From Nocardiopsis alborubida (GTDB lineage Bacteria > Actinomycetota > Actinomycetes > Streptosporangiales > Streptosporangiaceae), in assembly GCF_012396365.1 (NCBI RefSeq), contig NZ_JAAXPG010000002.1, positions 186,001-250,000 on the forward strand: a DNA stretch of 64,000 nucleotides, given 5' to 3'. This document shows, piece by piece, positions 33,347 through 42,789 of the stretch. Both the position numbers and the translations under genes were made by a program. Below the pieces are notes generated by a model. The model searched no databases. It was given only the letters and a program-made list of their open reading frames with translations, and was not told the origin of the DNA. Numbering within the stretch: position 1 is the first letter of the stretch; every line of letters begins with the position of its first letter.

Positions 33347-34244
33347 TCCGGCGACGCACCTCAGCGAGTGTGCCTGGCGTGTGGTGGGCTTTGCGGGCGT
33401 TGGTGGCGATCATGCGCAGCTCTCGCAGATCACGCAGCACCGGGTAACCGGACCAGGCTGTCACCTCGAACCCGTAGGCGTCGGCGAACGCCTGATAGTG
33501 GGCTTTGCCATGGCCGAACCGACGGCAGTGGATCTCCAGGGTCACCAGGTCCCACTCCGGCTGTCCCCACGCCAAGGTGTCCCAGTCGCACAGCACCGTC
33601 TGTCCAGCTTGGTGGTCGTGCAGGGCGTTGCGGTGTTGGGGGTCGCCCTGCACCACGGACGGGGCAAGGGCGAAGTCGACCTCGGACAGGGCTGATGCCA
33701 GATGGTCGAGCCGTTGGCGCAGGAATCGCATCTCCTCGTCGGGGAGCGTGGTGATGGCGTCCAAGGAGGTACGGATAGCGGCGATGTTGTCTAGGCTCCG
33801 CAGTCTCACGGGGGGAGAAGGCAAGGAGTGCAGGGCGCGAAGGGGGCGGGCCAGGTCCGCCGCATGGACTGGGACGTCGTGCTGGGGCAGGTAGGTCCAC
33901 ACCGTGATCGGATGGCCGTCGATGATCAGCGGTTGGTCCACACCGGGGTGGAGGGGAACGGTTGGGAATCCGCGGTTCATGAGCCAGCGCACCGTGGCCA
34001 CGGTGCGTTCCACCGAGGCCGCTGGAGTGCCCTTACGGGCGATCTTGACGACGACCTCGGGAGAGCGCAGACGCACCACGGCGTTGGTGTGTCCACGCAG
34101 GAGCTCCGCCTTCGCCGGGTCTGCCCCCAGTACATGGCTGATGCGGCTGAGCAGGGTGCGCATCTGTCGTTCGCTGAACCCGCCGTGGAGTGGCGCCAGT
34201 ACGGTCATGAGTTCAGAGTCTCCGATCGGCGCTGGCGTTGTCAC
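33300..34244 (-). CDS. aminoglycoside-phosphotransferase-like kinase
   Basis: A 314-residue APH-family kinase: N-lobe AVVRLRSPEVVVKIARKG with the ATP-site Lys, catalytic loop VVQGDPQHRNAL, and metal site LCDWDTLAWG. Start GTG 34244 overlaps the stop of the XRE-TPR gene by GTGA, so the two are expressed together. Substrate unknown. A regulator-kinase pair is a pattern seen repeatedly beside RiPP loci in this window. Confidence 0.85.
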   Translation of the reverse strand: MTTPAPIGDSELMTVLAPLHGGFSERQMRTLLSRISHVLGADPAKAELLRGHTNAVVRLRSPEVVVKIARKGTPAASVERTVATVRWLMNRGFPTVPLHPGVDQPLIIDGHPITVWTYLPQHDVPVHAADLARPLRALHSLPSPPVRLRSLDNIAAIRTSLDAITTLPDEEMRFLRQRLDHLASALSEVDFALAPSVVQGDPQHRNALHDHQAGQTVLCDWDTLAWGQPEWDLVTLEIHCRRFGHGKAHYQAFADAYGFEVTAWSGYPVLRDLRELRMIATNARKAHHTPGTLAEVRRRITGLRQETELQWSIL

Positions 34245-35635
34245 CCCGGGGTGGGTAGCTGGAGGGCGTCGCGCAGCTGACGGGCAGCGCGCGCAGACCT
34301 CATCGAGGGGGGCACGACATCCAGGACATGGCGTGCTCGGGCGGCGAGGATGGGGGTGCGGTGGGCCTCGGGTACCTGGATGTAGGTGTCCTGGGCCATG
34401 TGGCAGGCCTCGGTGAGGCTGTGATCCTGGGCTAGGCAGATGGCCTCTTCCAGCCGTAGTAGGGCGGGGTCGATGCCTGCGTGGTCCGGGTACAGAGCGA
34501 GCGCTTGGTGCTGGATCTGGCGGGCTTGGCGTGTACGCCCCAGGTGGGTGTAGGCGCCGCTCAGGTACAGCAGGAGTCTGCGGCGGGGGAAGGCGAAGGC
34601 GTCGTCGTCGGGGCCGTGTTCACAGCTTTCGAAGGTGCGGTGCGCGATGGTGATGACCTGCTCAGATCCTGCGGCGTCGCCGTTTCTGGCAAGGGCGCGG
34701 GCCTCAGCGGCCGCGGCGAAGGCTGCGGTAGCGCTGGTGCGGTGGCGGGCGAGCATACGGGCCTCGCGCGCTAGGGCGATGGCCGTTTCCAGGGACCCGT
34801 AGTAGTAGGGCAGCATCGCCGCCTGGGCGCGGACACGGGCGCGCAGTTCTGGGGTGGCGCTGTCATCGGCGGCTGTGCGTGCTGTGCCGTACCAGGCATG
34901 GGCTTGGCGCAGGTGGCCCAGTTTCATCAGGGCATCGGCAACCAGGGCGGCCAAGACGGCGGTGATCTCCGCCAGGTGTGCCTGAACGGTGGCGGGTTGG
35001 CGTTCGGCGGCCAGGGCGCGGACTTCCTCGACCTCTGCCAGAAGGGTGGCGAGCATGGGAGCGGGGGGTTCGTAGATGTAGTGGTAGCGCAGCCACTGCA
35101 CGCGTTCGTCCAGCAGGTCCAGCTGCGTGGAGCTGATGCTGGCCTGGGCCAGGGTGCGGTCCAGGCTGCGCCGGGTGTGGTCGGCGCGCTGGGCGAGGTC
35201 ACTGGGCGAAGCGGGCGTAGGCGTGCTGGCAGGTGGGCGGTTGGGAAGGGCTGGGGTGAGGGCCGACTCTACTTCGGTGCGTGGTTGCGGCAGGGCGGGG
35301 ATGCGGTAGTCACCGGCCAGGCCGAGCTGGTGTGTGCTGGTTCGGTAGAGCCGGCACAGCAGGTCGATGGTGCGGGCGCGTGGCCGGTGGTGGGTGGTTT
35401 CCCAGCGGCCCAGTTGGTCGGCGTCGAGTCGGGCTGCGCCGGGTACGTCCTGGGTCAAGAGCCGGTACTCCTGGACCGCGTCTTGGAGGGTCCAGCCGCG
35501 GGCCAGGCGGTGGGCGCGCAGTCTGCTCACGCCGCAGCACTGGTAGATCTCCTCGACCGTTTTCTCCAACTCCCATCCCTCAGCTTTCGCACGTTGGCGT
35601 AGCTGTTTGGCGCAGGAGAGGCGGTGCTGTGACAT
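34241..35635 (-). CDS. XRE regulator with TPR repeats, divergent from the FxLD cluster
   Basis: A 464-residue regulator. The N-terminal HTH (KTVEEIYQCCGVSRLRAHRL, DADQLGRWETTHHRPRARTI) is followed by a Pro-rich linker (about 140-165) and TPR-type helices to the end (AHAWYGTARTAADDSATPEL, YLSGAYTHLGRTRQARQIQH). ATG 35635 has GGAGGTGG upstream and was preferred to the longer frame. It is divergent from the PIMT-lanA-lanBC operon across a 200-base region with palindromic sites, so it is the likely cluster regulator. Confidence 0.85.
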   Translation of the reverse strand: MSQHRLSCAKQLRQRAKAEGWELEKTVEEIYQCCGVSRLRAHRLARGWTLQDAVQEYRLLTQDVPGAARLDADQLGRWETTHHRPRARTIDLLCRLYRTSTHQLGLAGDYRIPALPQPRTEVESALTPALPNRPPASTPTPASPSDLAQRADHTRRSLDRTLAQASISSTQLDLLDERVQWLRYHYIYEPPAPMLATLLAEVEEVRALAAERQPATVQAHLAEITAVLAALVADALMKLGHLRQAHAWYGTARTAADDSATPELRARVRAQAAMLPYYYGSLETAIALAREARMLARHRTSATAAFAAAAEARALARNGDAAGSEQVITIAHRTFESCEHGPDDDAFAFPRRRLLLYLSGAYTHLGRTRQARQIQHQALALYPDHAGIDPALLRLEEAICLAQDHSLTEACHMAQDTYIQVPEAHRTPILAARARHVLDVVPPSMRSARAARQLRDALQLPTPG

Positions 35636-35697
35636 GTCCACCTCCGGTGTCACTGGTGTACCGAGCGTAGTGAGACATGGCATGGTCCGCGAGGCGA

Positions 35698-35756
35698 ACC
35701 CGTGACTTTTCACGGGTGCGGCCCGCAGGGTGTGCCGGGTTGGCGGTCACCCGTGA
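35698..35756. promoter_or_regulatory. repeated ACCCGTGA sites in the divergent promoter
   Basis: ACCCGTGA (35698-35705) and TCACGGGT (35710-35717) form a perfect inverted repeat with a 4-base centre; a further ACCCGTGA lies at 35749-35756. The sites fall between the XRE-TPR gene and the lanthipeptide operon and are a good candidate operator for the XRE protein. Binding is inference. Confidence 0.6.
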
Positions 35757-35835
35757 AAACCTCTGGTTGCTCGCGGGTGGTGAGCCGGCAGAGGGTGTGG
35801 GTGTCCCCGTTCCTGCGACGCCGCCTGGAGTGCCT

Positions 35836-37074
35836 ATGAGCGACCACGTCACCGCCAAGCCCCCTACCGCTGACGACCTGCGTGCCGAGATGGTCGACCA
35901 ACTCGTCCAGGACGGTTTTCTCACCAGTGCGGTGGTGCAGCAGGCGATGCGTGCCGTGCCGAGGGAACGGTTCGCCCCGGAGGCTGCGCTGGAGGAGGTC
36001 TACGCCCCCTACGACGCGGTGATCACCAAGAGGGACGAATACGGGGTCTCGGTGAGTTCGGTGTCGGCGCCGCAGATCCAGGCGATGATGCTGGAGCAGG
36101 CTGAGTTGCAGCCGGGACACCGGGTGCTGGAGATCGGCTCGGGTGGCTACAACGCCGCCCTGATCGCCGAGGTCGTCGGCGAGGCCGGCCAGGTGACCAC
36201 GGTTGATATCGACGCCGAGGTCACCGATCGGGCCCAGCGCTTCCTGACCGAGACCGGCTACCCCCAGGTGCGGGTGGTGTGCGCCGACGCCGAGGACGGG
36301 CTTCCCGAGCACGGCCCCTACGACCGGATCATCGTCACCGTGGGCGCGTGGGACCTCCCGCCGGGGTGGGTGGACAACCTGGCCGAGGGCGGTCGGCTGG
36401 TGGTGCCGCTGCGCATGCGCAATCTGACCCGTTCGATCGCCTTCACCAAGGCGGGCCACCACCTGGCGGGGTCGGACCCCCGGGTGTGCGGGTTCGTGCC
36501 CATGCAGGGTTCCGGGGAGCATGCCGAGACTCTGGTGCTGGTCAACGGCACCGAGGAGATCGGGCTGCGGTTCGACGACGAGGCCCCGGCCGATGTGCAC
36601 CTGTTGGACAACGCGGTGCGCACCCCGCGGGTGGAGACCTGGACGGGGGTGACGGTCGCCCCCCAGGAGTTGATCGGCACCCTGCAGCTGTACCTGGCCA
36701 CGACACTGTCGGGGTTTTGCACCATGGCCGTGGACCCGGATCTGGACACCGGCCTGGTCGCCCCCAACAATCCGCGTTTCTCCATGGCCGCGGTCGAGGG
36801 CGGCAACTTCGTCTACCTCATCACCCGCCGCACCCCCACGGGCGACGTCGAGTACGGGGTCCACGCCTTCGGGCCTGAAGGCGAGGCGTTCGCCAAGACC
36901 GTGGCTGAGCACGTGCAGGCCTGGGGGCGCGAGCAGCGCGGCGGTCCGGGCCCGCGTATCGACGCCTACCCCGTGTCCACCCCCGCTGAGGAACTCCCCA
37001 GCGAGCACGTCATCACCAAGCGGCACACCCGCATCACGTTCTCCTGGCCCACGGCGGATACCGCCCAGGGCTAG
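35836..37074 (+). CDS. PIMT-like methyltransferase, FxLD system (copy 4)
   Basis: A 412-residue enzyme of the FxLD-system methyltransferase family, first gene of the lanthipeptide operon. Motif I is VLEIGSGGYNAALIAEVVGE followed by VTTVDID; the substrate loop is VITKRDEYGVSVSSVSAPQI; motif post-I and the IIVTVGAWDLP loop are present; the C-terminus is VITKRHTRITFSWPT. Characterised lanthipeptide PIMTs methylate one Asp of the ring-containing peptide, which becomes isoAsp. D43 next to G44 in the adjacent precursor is the obvious target. CTGGAG precedes ATG 35836. Confidence 0.92.
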   Translation: MSDHVTAKPPTADDLRAEMVDQLVQDGFLTSAVVQQAMRAVPRERFAPEAALEEVYAPYDAVITKRDEYGVSVSSVSAPQIQAMMLEQAELQPGHRVLEIGSGGYNAALIAEVVGEAGQVTTVDIDAEVTDRAQRFLTETGYPQVRVVCADAEDGLPEHGPYDRIIVTVGAWDLPPGWVDNLAEGGRLVVPLRMRNLTRSIAFTKAGHHLAGSDPRVCGFVPMQGSGEHAETLVLVNGTEEIGLRFDDEAPADVHLLDNAVRTPRVETWTGVTVAPQELIGTLQLYLATTLSGFCTMAVDPDLDTGLVAPNNPRFSMAAVEGGNFVYLITRRTPTGDVEYGVHAFGPEGEAFAKTVAEHVQAWGREQRGGPGPRIDAYPVSTPAEELPSEHVITKRHTRITFSWPTADTAQG

Positions 37075-37109
37075 GTCCACCCCCTATGAGAACAAGGAGA
37101 TTGATCCAC

Positions 37110-37304
37110 ATGATGGGTTCCACCACCAGCGGCGGCACCGCTCTGGCCGAGCGGCCGGTCGAGGACGACTTCGCGCTGGACGTGCGCATCGTCGTGGCCG
37201 CCCACCCGGTCGGCAAGCTGATGTGCAACACCGGTGACGGGTGCGGGAACACCTGCGCCGGTACCGCTTCGGCGTGCAACTCCTACGTCGGCGACCCGTT
37301 CTAA
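37110..37304 (+). CDS. FxLD-family lanthipeptide precursor
   Basis: A 64-residue precursor. The leader contains the box FALD (F21-D24) and the nearby DVRIVVAAHPVGK. The core region starts near K36/L37 and holds Cys39, 45, 49 and 56 with Thr41, 48, 52 and Ser54, 58. It has a TGDGCGNTC segment with Asp43-Gly44. Four Cys and at least four usable Ser/Thr allow up to four thioether rings. AAGGAGA lies 9 nt before ATG 37110; ATG 37086 upstream is poorer because it would place the ribosome site inside the gene. A stem-loop separates it from lanB. Confidence 0.93.
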   Translation: MMGSTTSGGTALAERPVEDDFALDVRIVVAAHPVGKLMCNTGDGCGNTCAGTASACNSYVGDPF

Positions 37305-37318
37305 CCCCTCACCTGGTT

Positions 37319-37363
37319 GCGGGTGTGTCGGGACACCGCTCCTGCGGTTCCTGGCACACCCGC
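37319..37363 (+). promoter_or_regulatory. stem-loop between precursor and dehydratase genes
   Basis: Outer arms GCGGGTGTG (37319-37327) and CACACCCGC (37355-37363) enclose an inner hairpin ACCGC/GCGGT (37335-37348). It lies between lanA and lanB and would act as a partial terminator or mRNA stabiliser, giving more precursor than enzyme, as is common in RiPP operons. Confidence 0.7.
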
Positions 37364-37397
37364 TCCGTGTCTGTTTGCGTGTACGGAAGAAGGCACC

Positions 37398-40300
37398 GTG
37401 CCCACACCCCCCGTCTTGGGGTATCGGTGGCAAGGCGGCGTAGCGCTCCTGCGTGCCAGCACCGACCCCGGAAACCTGCCTGTCCCCCACGGTCCAACGG
37501 CTACGGAGACGCCCTCCGCCGGACGAGCGTGGTTGTCGGCCCTGTGGGAGCGCCCGCAGATCCGCAACGCCTTGAGGGCGTCCAGCCCCGGGCTGAGCGC
37601 ACAGGTCGAGGCCATCGTCTCCCAGGAGTGCGCCGATGGGCGGCGCATCCGCAAGGCCGTACTGTCGATGGCCTCCTACCTCGCCCGCTGGCAGCGCCCC
37701 ACACCCTTCGGGCTGTTCGCAGGCATCGCACCGGTCACCGTCGGTTCTCGCCCGACCGTGGCCTGGGGCGAGGAGCACCGGCTCTTCCTGCGTGCCGACA
37801 GCGAATGGCTCTGCGATGTCATCGCACGCCTGCACCAGTGCCCCGACTTGGTCGAACGCTTGCATGTGGTCGCCAACAACACCGCACACGTGCGCGGCGG
37901 CCGGGTCGTGGTCGCGGGGCAGTCCGCGGACGGGCACGCCCACCTGGCCGCCCCCGTGGAGGTGTCGGTGCGCCATACCCCGCCGGTGGCCGCGGCCCTG
38001 CGAGCCGCACACACCCCGGTGCCCTACCACCAGGTGCGTGAGGACCTCGCCCAGCGCTTCACCGGCGTGCCGGTGGAGAAGATCACCGCACTGCTGAACG
38101 ACCTGCTCTCCCAGCACGTGCTGTTGTCCACCCTGTGGGCACCGATCACCCATCCGGACGCACTGGGGTACCTGTGCGACCAGCTCATTGACATCAAGGC
38201 TGATCAGATCAACGAGATCGACGGCCTCGTCGAACAGCTCCACACCATCCACGCAGACCTCGCTCCATCGGTGCCGCACACCGCCTGGCCCCAGCAGGCT
38301 CCGGTGCTGGAGCGCATGCGCCTCCTCAGCGACGTGGCGCCGGTGCCCGTCATCGTCGATACCGCCCTGGACTGCCGCCTGCAGTTGCCAGCGCGGGTGA
38401 TGCAGACCCTGGAGCGGACTGCGGAGGTACTCACCCGCGTCTCGGCTCACCCCTTCGGCCGTCCGGAGTGGCGCGACTACCACCACCGGTTCCGTGCCCG
38501 GTACGGACCCGGCGCGGTGGTACCGGTGCTGGAGCTGGTGGCCGACAGCGGTCTGGGCTGGCCCGCCGGATACCTGGGATCGGATCGGCGGCGCCCGTCC
38601 CAACTGCTCACCGACCGCGACACCACGCTCCTGGGCCTGGTCCAGCAGGCCATGGCCCAGGGGGAGGAGGAGATCGTCCTGACCGAGGAGGTGATCACCC
38701 GCCTGGGTCCTGCACCCGGTGAACCGACTGTGGCGGCATCGCGGGTGGAGATCGCCGCGCAACTACACGCCTCCACTGTGCAGGATCTAGCCCGAGGGGA
38801 GTTCACCGCGGTGGTGACCGGCGCCCCCCGGCCGGGCAGCAGCATGCTCGGCCGGTTCGCACACCTACTCCCTGACGAAACTCAGCAATCCCTCGCCGCC
38901 TCCTACCGCTCGTGCGACCCCGGGGTGGTGGTGGCGCAGCTGTCCTTCCCGGCGCGCAAGCGCCGCAACGACAACATCACCCGCACCCCACAGCTCCTGC
39001 CGCACGTGGTGGCACTGGCCGAGCACCACCCCGAGGGTGCTGCGGTGATCGCCGTGGAGGACTTGGGGGTGGGCGCTGATGCGACCGGTCTGCAGCTGCG
39101 TCGGCTCTCCACGGGCCAACGCGTCGAACTGCGGGTGGCCCACGCCTTGGAAGCGGGCACCCACACCCCGCCCCTGGCACGGTTCCTGTCGGAGGTGGCC
39201 ACGGCGCGTTGCGCGGCCTACGGTGCCTTCGACTTCGGCGCCGCCGCACGCCTGCCCTACCTGCCCCGGGTGCGCTACGCCAACACCATCGTCTCGCCTG
39301 CCCGGTGGCTGCTGAACACGGGCGACTTCCCAGGCTCGCAAGCCCCGCATCAGGAATGGGAGAAGGGCCTAGAGCAGTGGCGTGCACGCTGGCAGGTGCC
39401 CGAGCGGGTGGCGTTGGTCGAGCACGACCGGCGCCTGCCCCTGGACCTGTCCCGGCCGCTGCACCGCCACCTGCTGCGCCAACGCCTGGCCCAGCACGAA
39501 CGCGTGGAGCTGAGCGAGACCTGGGGGTCTGAGCGGATGGGCTGGATCGGCCGCGCCCATGAACTGGTGGTGCCCCTGCACGCGCCCGCGCCGCACCCCA
39601 CAGCCACCGTGTCCTCGCCTGGGCCTGTACGTCCGGCCCGGGTCGAGGAGTCCCACCTGCCTGGCAGCGATGTCCTGCACACCCGCCTGTTCGCCCACCC
39701 TGAGCGCGTCGAGGAGATCCTCACCGACCATCTACCCGCGCTGATCGCCGCCGTTCCCAGCGCGGCGCGGTGGTGGTTTCGGCGCCAGCGCGACCTGATC
39801 CGTCCCGATGCCGCTACCTCCCTGGAGCTGTCCCTGCGTCTGACGCAGGGATGCAGCTACGGCGATGCGGTGGTGCACCTGCACGACTGGGCGCGACAGC
39901 TGCGGCGCTGCCGCCTGCTCGCGGATCTGGAGCTGGCCACCTACCACCCCCAGCACGGCCGGTACGGGCACGGGGAGGTGTTGGAGGCGGCCGAGGCGGT
40001 CTTCGGCACCGATTCCGGCGCCGCCGTGGCCCAGATCCGCCTGTCCCGCACCGCGGGGTTCGACGCTCAGGCTCTGGCCGCGGCCAGCATGGTCAACCTG
40101 GTCACCGCCTTCACCGACTCTCCCGGCCAGGGCCTGGAATGGTTGGTGACCGACCTGGCCTACGCTCCCGGTCCGGTGGACCGGGACGTGCGGCGCCACG
40201 CCCTCCAGCTCACTGCGTCCGAGGTCGAGGATGACGTGGCACTGCGGCAGTTGGTCGGGGGTGAGGTGGCTCAGGCCTGGCAGGAGCGTGCCCAGGCCCT

Positions 40301-40472
40301 GGCTGACTACCGCAAACAGCTGGTCGCCGAGCGCGAGCCGACCACGGTTCTGCGGTCTCTGCTGCACCTGCACCAGGTGCGCGCGCTCGGCGTGAGCCCG
40401 AACCAGGAGGCCGTCGTGCTGCGCACAGCGCGCGCCGTGGCCTTGGCCCACACCGCCAGGAGGCCGAAGTGA
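37398..40472 (+). CDS. class I lantibiotic dehydratase (LanB), full length
   Basis: A 1,024-residue dehydratase that glutamylates Ser/Thr of the precursor with Glu-tRNA and eliminates glutamate to form Dha/Dhb. The N-terminal glutamylation domain shows RRIRKAVLSMASYLARWQ, RPTPFGLFAG and HPFGRPEWRDYHHRFRARYG. A C-terminal SpaB_C-type elimination domain starts near HTRLFAHPERVEEILTDHLP (about residue 760). GTG 37398 has AGAAGG upstream; the longer frame has no site. The 3' end overlaps lanC by GTGA. A further SpaB_C protein is encoded in the operon, so elimination or another step may be shared. Confidence 0.93.
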   Translation: MPTPPVLGYRWQGGVALLRASTDPGNLPVPHGPTATETPSAGRAWLSALWERPQIRNALRASSPGLSAQVEAIVSQECADGRRIRKAVLSMASYLARWQRPTPFGLFAGIAPVTVGSRPTVAWGEEHRLFLRADSEWLCDVIARLHQCPDLVERLHVVANNTAHVRGGRVVVAGQSADGHAHLAAPVEVSVRHTPPVAAALRAAHTPVPYHQVREDLAQRFTGVPVEKITALLNDLLSQHVLLSTLWAPITHPDALGYLCDQLIDIKADQINEIDGLVEQLHTIHADLAPSVPHTAWPQQAPVLERMRLLSDVAPVPVIVDTALDCRLQLPARVMQTLERTAEVLTRVSAHPFGRPEWRDYHHRFRARYGPGAVVPVLELVADSGLGWPAGYLGSDRRRPSQLLTDRDTTLLGLVQQAMAQGEEEIVLTEEVITRLGPAPGEPTVAASRVEIAAQLHASTVQDLARGEFTAVVTGAPRPGSSMLGRFAHLLPDETQQSLAASYRSCDPGVVVAQLSFPARKRRNDNITRTPQLLPHVVALAEHHPEGAAVIAVEDLGVGADATGLQLRRLSTGQRVELRVAHALEAGTHTPPLARFLSEVATARCAAYGAFDFGAAARLPYLPRVRYANTIVSPARWLLNTGDFPGSQAPHQEWEKGLEQWRARWQVPERVALVEHDRRLPLDLSRPLHRHLLRQRLAQHERVELSETWGSERMGWIGRAHELVVPLHAPAPHPTATVSSPGPVRPARVEESHLPGSDVLHTRLFAHPERVEEILTDHLPALIAAVPSAARWWFRRQRDLIRPDAATSLELSLRLTQGCSYGDAVVHLHDWARQLRRCRLLADLELATYHPQHGRYGHGEVLEAAEAVFGTDSGAAVAQIRLSRTAGFDAQALAAASMVNLVTAFTDSPGQGLEWLVTDLAYAPGPVDRDVRRHALQLTASEVEDDVALRQLVGGEVAQAWQERAQALADYRKQLVAEREPTTVLRSLLHLHQVRALGVSPNQEAVVLRTARAVALAHTARRPK

Positions 40473-41701
40473 GTGTCCCCGCGCCGACCATGGATGCCGT
40501 GGCGGCGGTGGCCGAGCGCATCGCCGCGCATCTGGACGGCCCCACCCCAGGTGGTCAACCGTGGCTGGGGCAGTCCCTGGGTGAGGGGGCGGCCGGGATC
40601 GCCCTGGTACACATCGAGCGCGCCCACACCGGGCGCGGCACCTGGCAGCACGCACACCGGTGGATCAAGGCCGCGGTCGCCGAACAGGTCAGCGCCGCCG
40701 ACACCACTGGTCTGTTCCTGGGCGCCACCGCCATCGCCTTCGTCCTGGCCTCCGCCGACACCGGCCCCGCCGCCGGCCGCTACACCACAGTCCGCGCAGG
40801 CCTGGACGCTCACGTGGTCGACCTCGCGCACCGGCGCGTCGACGCGGCCATGGAACGCATCCGCCGGGGTGAGTGCACCTCTTTCGGGGAGTACGACACC
40901 TTCTACGGGCTCACCGGTATCGGCGCCTATCTCCTGCGCCAGAACCCGGGCGGGAGCGCGATGGGCCGCGTCCTGGGCTACCTGGCCGCTCTCACCCGCC
41001 CGGTGATGGTGGACGGTGAGCCCCGGCCGGGGTGGTGGGTGGATCACGACCCCCGCAGGGAGCACTCGGCCCACTTCGCGGGTGGGCACGGCAATCTCGG
41101 TGCCGCACACGGCATCACCGGTCCGCTCATGCTGCTCAGCCAGGCGCAACGGCGCGGCGTCACCGTCCCCGGCCAGGTCGAGGCGATCGCAGCCATCCTT
41201 GCCCACCTGGACCAGTGGTGCCAGGCCAGTGAGCAGGGACCGTGGTGGCCCGAACACCTCACCGTGCGGGACCTGGCCGCCGGCCGTCCCCACCAGCCGG
41301 GCCCGGCACGCCCCTCGTGGTGCTACGGAACCCCCGGTATCGCGCGCGCCGGTCAGCTCGCCGCGCTGGCCACCGGAGACCAGGCACGACAGCGCGTCTA
41401 CGAGCACGCCCTGGAAAAGTGTCTGGCCGACCCCGTCCAGATGGGGCGGCTGCGTGATGGGAGCCTCTGCCACGGCTGGGCCGGGGTGTATCAGACCACC
41501 TGGCGGGCCGCCCTCGATGCCACCACACCCGATCTGGCCACGCATCTGCCCACTTTGGCCACGGCCCTGATCCGCCACGCCGAGGACACGACGGAATCGG
41601 GGTTACTCGAAGGCCGCGCGGGCTCAGCCCTGGCACTGTCCACGGCCGCGATGGATGCGGCACCGCTCTCAGGATGGGACGCATGCCTGCTCATCGACTG
41701 A
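40469..41701 (+). CDS. lanthionine synthetase C-like cyclase (LanC)
   Basis: A 410-residue zinc cyclase that joins Cys thiols to Dha/Dhb to form (methyl)lanthionine. The zinc ligands are Cys285 in SWCYGTPG and Cys334-His335 in CHGWAG; other family glycines are in SLGEGAAGIALVHIE and HGNLGAAHGITGPL. The start overlaps the lanB stop, and the stop overlaps the next gene, so the operon is tightly coupled. Confidence 0.93.
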   Translation: MSVPAPTMDAVAAVAERIAAHLDGPTPGGQPWLGQSLGEGAAGIALVHIERAHTGRGTWQHAHRWIKAAVAEQVSAADTTGLFLGATAIAFVLASADTGPAAGRYTTVRAGLDAHVVDLAHRRVDAAMERIRRGECTSFGEYDTFYGLTGIGAYLLRQNPGGSAMGRVLGYLAALTRPVMVDGEPRPGWWVDHDPRREHSAHFAGGHGNLGAAHGITGPLMLLSQAQRRGVTVPGQVEAIAAILAHLDQWCQASEQGPWWPEHLTVRDLAAGRPHQPGPARPSWCYGTPGIARAGQLAALATGDQARQRVYEHALEKCLADPVQMGRLRDGSLCHGWAGVYQTTWRAALDATTPDLATHLPTLATALIRHAEDTTESGLLEGRAGSALALSTAAMDAAPLSGWDACLLID

Positions 41702-42696
41702 ACCCGCCTTCCTCCGCTGAAGTAGGTGTGCGGAGCGAGCACGCCATCACACGCGTACTGGCAGGCGAGCCGCTGCACGTCACAGCCGCAGACGCGCACA
41801 TGGACCCCGCCGCGCTTCAGCACCTGGTGGAGGTGTTCAGACAAGCTGGGCGCCGCGCCTTGGCCGACCATGCCGCCGCGGACTGGTGGCAGGTGCACGT
41901 GGAGTTCCCCGACTGGGTCAGGGCCGAACCCACAGCAGTCCGACATCTGGCCCCTCTGCTGCGCGACGCTCACGCCGAGGGTGGCATCACCAGCTGGTGG
42001 TTCATCCGCAAGCACCCCTGCTGGCGGTTGCGCCTGCACACAGCGCGCCCCCCGGTCCGGGCTCGTCTCAGCACCGAGCTGGACCATCTGGTGAGCGCCG
42101 GCCACGTGGCTCGGTGGTGGGAGGGAGTGTATGAGCCCGAGACCGCCGCGTTCGGCGGCCCAGAGGGAATGGAGGCAGCACACCAGCTCTTCCACGCCGA
42201 CAGCGACGCCGTTTTGGACCTGGTCGCGGTCGGGGCCAGCCCTTTGGGGCGTCGGGAGTTGTCCCTGCTGTTGTGCTCCCAACTTCTGCGGGCCTCAGGC
42301 CTGGAGTGGTACGAGCAGGGCGATGCGTGGGACCACGTGTGCCGCGAACGCCCCCTGCCCACCGACGTCACCGCAGAACAGCTCCACGGCCTGGTCGAGG
42401 ACGTGCGCCCCCTTCTGCTGGCCGACACCGCCCCCGACGGGGCGATGTTCGGCCTCGGCCACCCCCTGGAGGGCTCTTCTGCGTGGGCGAACGCCTTCGA
42501 CCGGACCGGTCGCCGGCTGGGTGCTGCGGTGCGCGACGGCGTTCTGGAGCGGGGACTGCGCCGAGTCTTGGCCTACCAGGTCATCTTCCACTGGAACCGG
42601 CTGGGTCTCTCGACTCGCGCCCAGGCGGCGATGGCCTGGGCGGCGCGCGCAGCCATCCTCAACGTTCCCGACCAGGACGGGCGGGTGCGGCCATGA
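41683..42696 (+). CDS. stand-alone SpaB_C / thiopeptide-type bacteriocin biosynthesis protein
   Basis: A 337-residue protein homologous to the glutamate-elimination domain of LanB: WWQVHVEFPDWVRAEPTAVR, WWFIRKHPCWRLRLHTARP, ELSLLLCSQLLRASGLEWYE and the terminal GLRRVLAYQVIFHWNRLGL. In split dehydratases this domain works beside a short LanB. Here the LanB already has one, so it may have a different role. ATG 41683 lies within the lanC 3' end; ATG 41674 is an alternative. Last gene of the FxLD operon. Confidence 0.88.
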   Translation: MPAHRLNPPSSAEVGVRSEHAITRVLAGEPLHVTAADAHMDPAALQHLVEVFRQAGRRALADHAAADWWQVHVEFPDWVRAEPTAVRHLAPLLRDAHAEGGITSWWFIRKHPCWRLRLHTARPPVRARLSTELDHLVSAGHVARWWEGVYEPETAAFGGPEGMEAAHQLFHADSDAVLDLVAVGASPLGRRELSLLLCSQLLRASGLEWYEQGDAWDHVCRERPLPTDVTAEQLHGLVEDVRPLLLADTAPDGAMFGLGHPLEGSSAWANAFDRTGRRLGAAVRDGVLERGLRRVLAYQVIFHWNRLGLSTRAQAAMAWAARAAILNVPDQDGRVRP

Positions 42697-42789
42697 GCAC
42701 GCTCGCACACGATCAGGTGGCCCTGCCTGGAGTGCTTGGTCCGGTTCCCGCTGGTGAGGCGGCCTCGCCTGTCCTGCCCGCCCCTGCAA

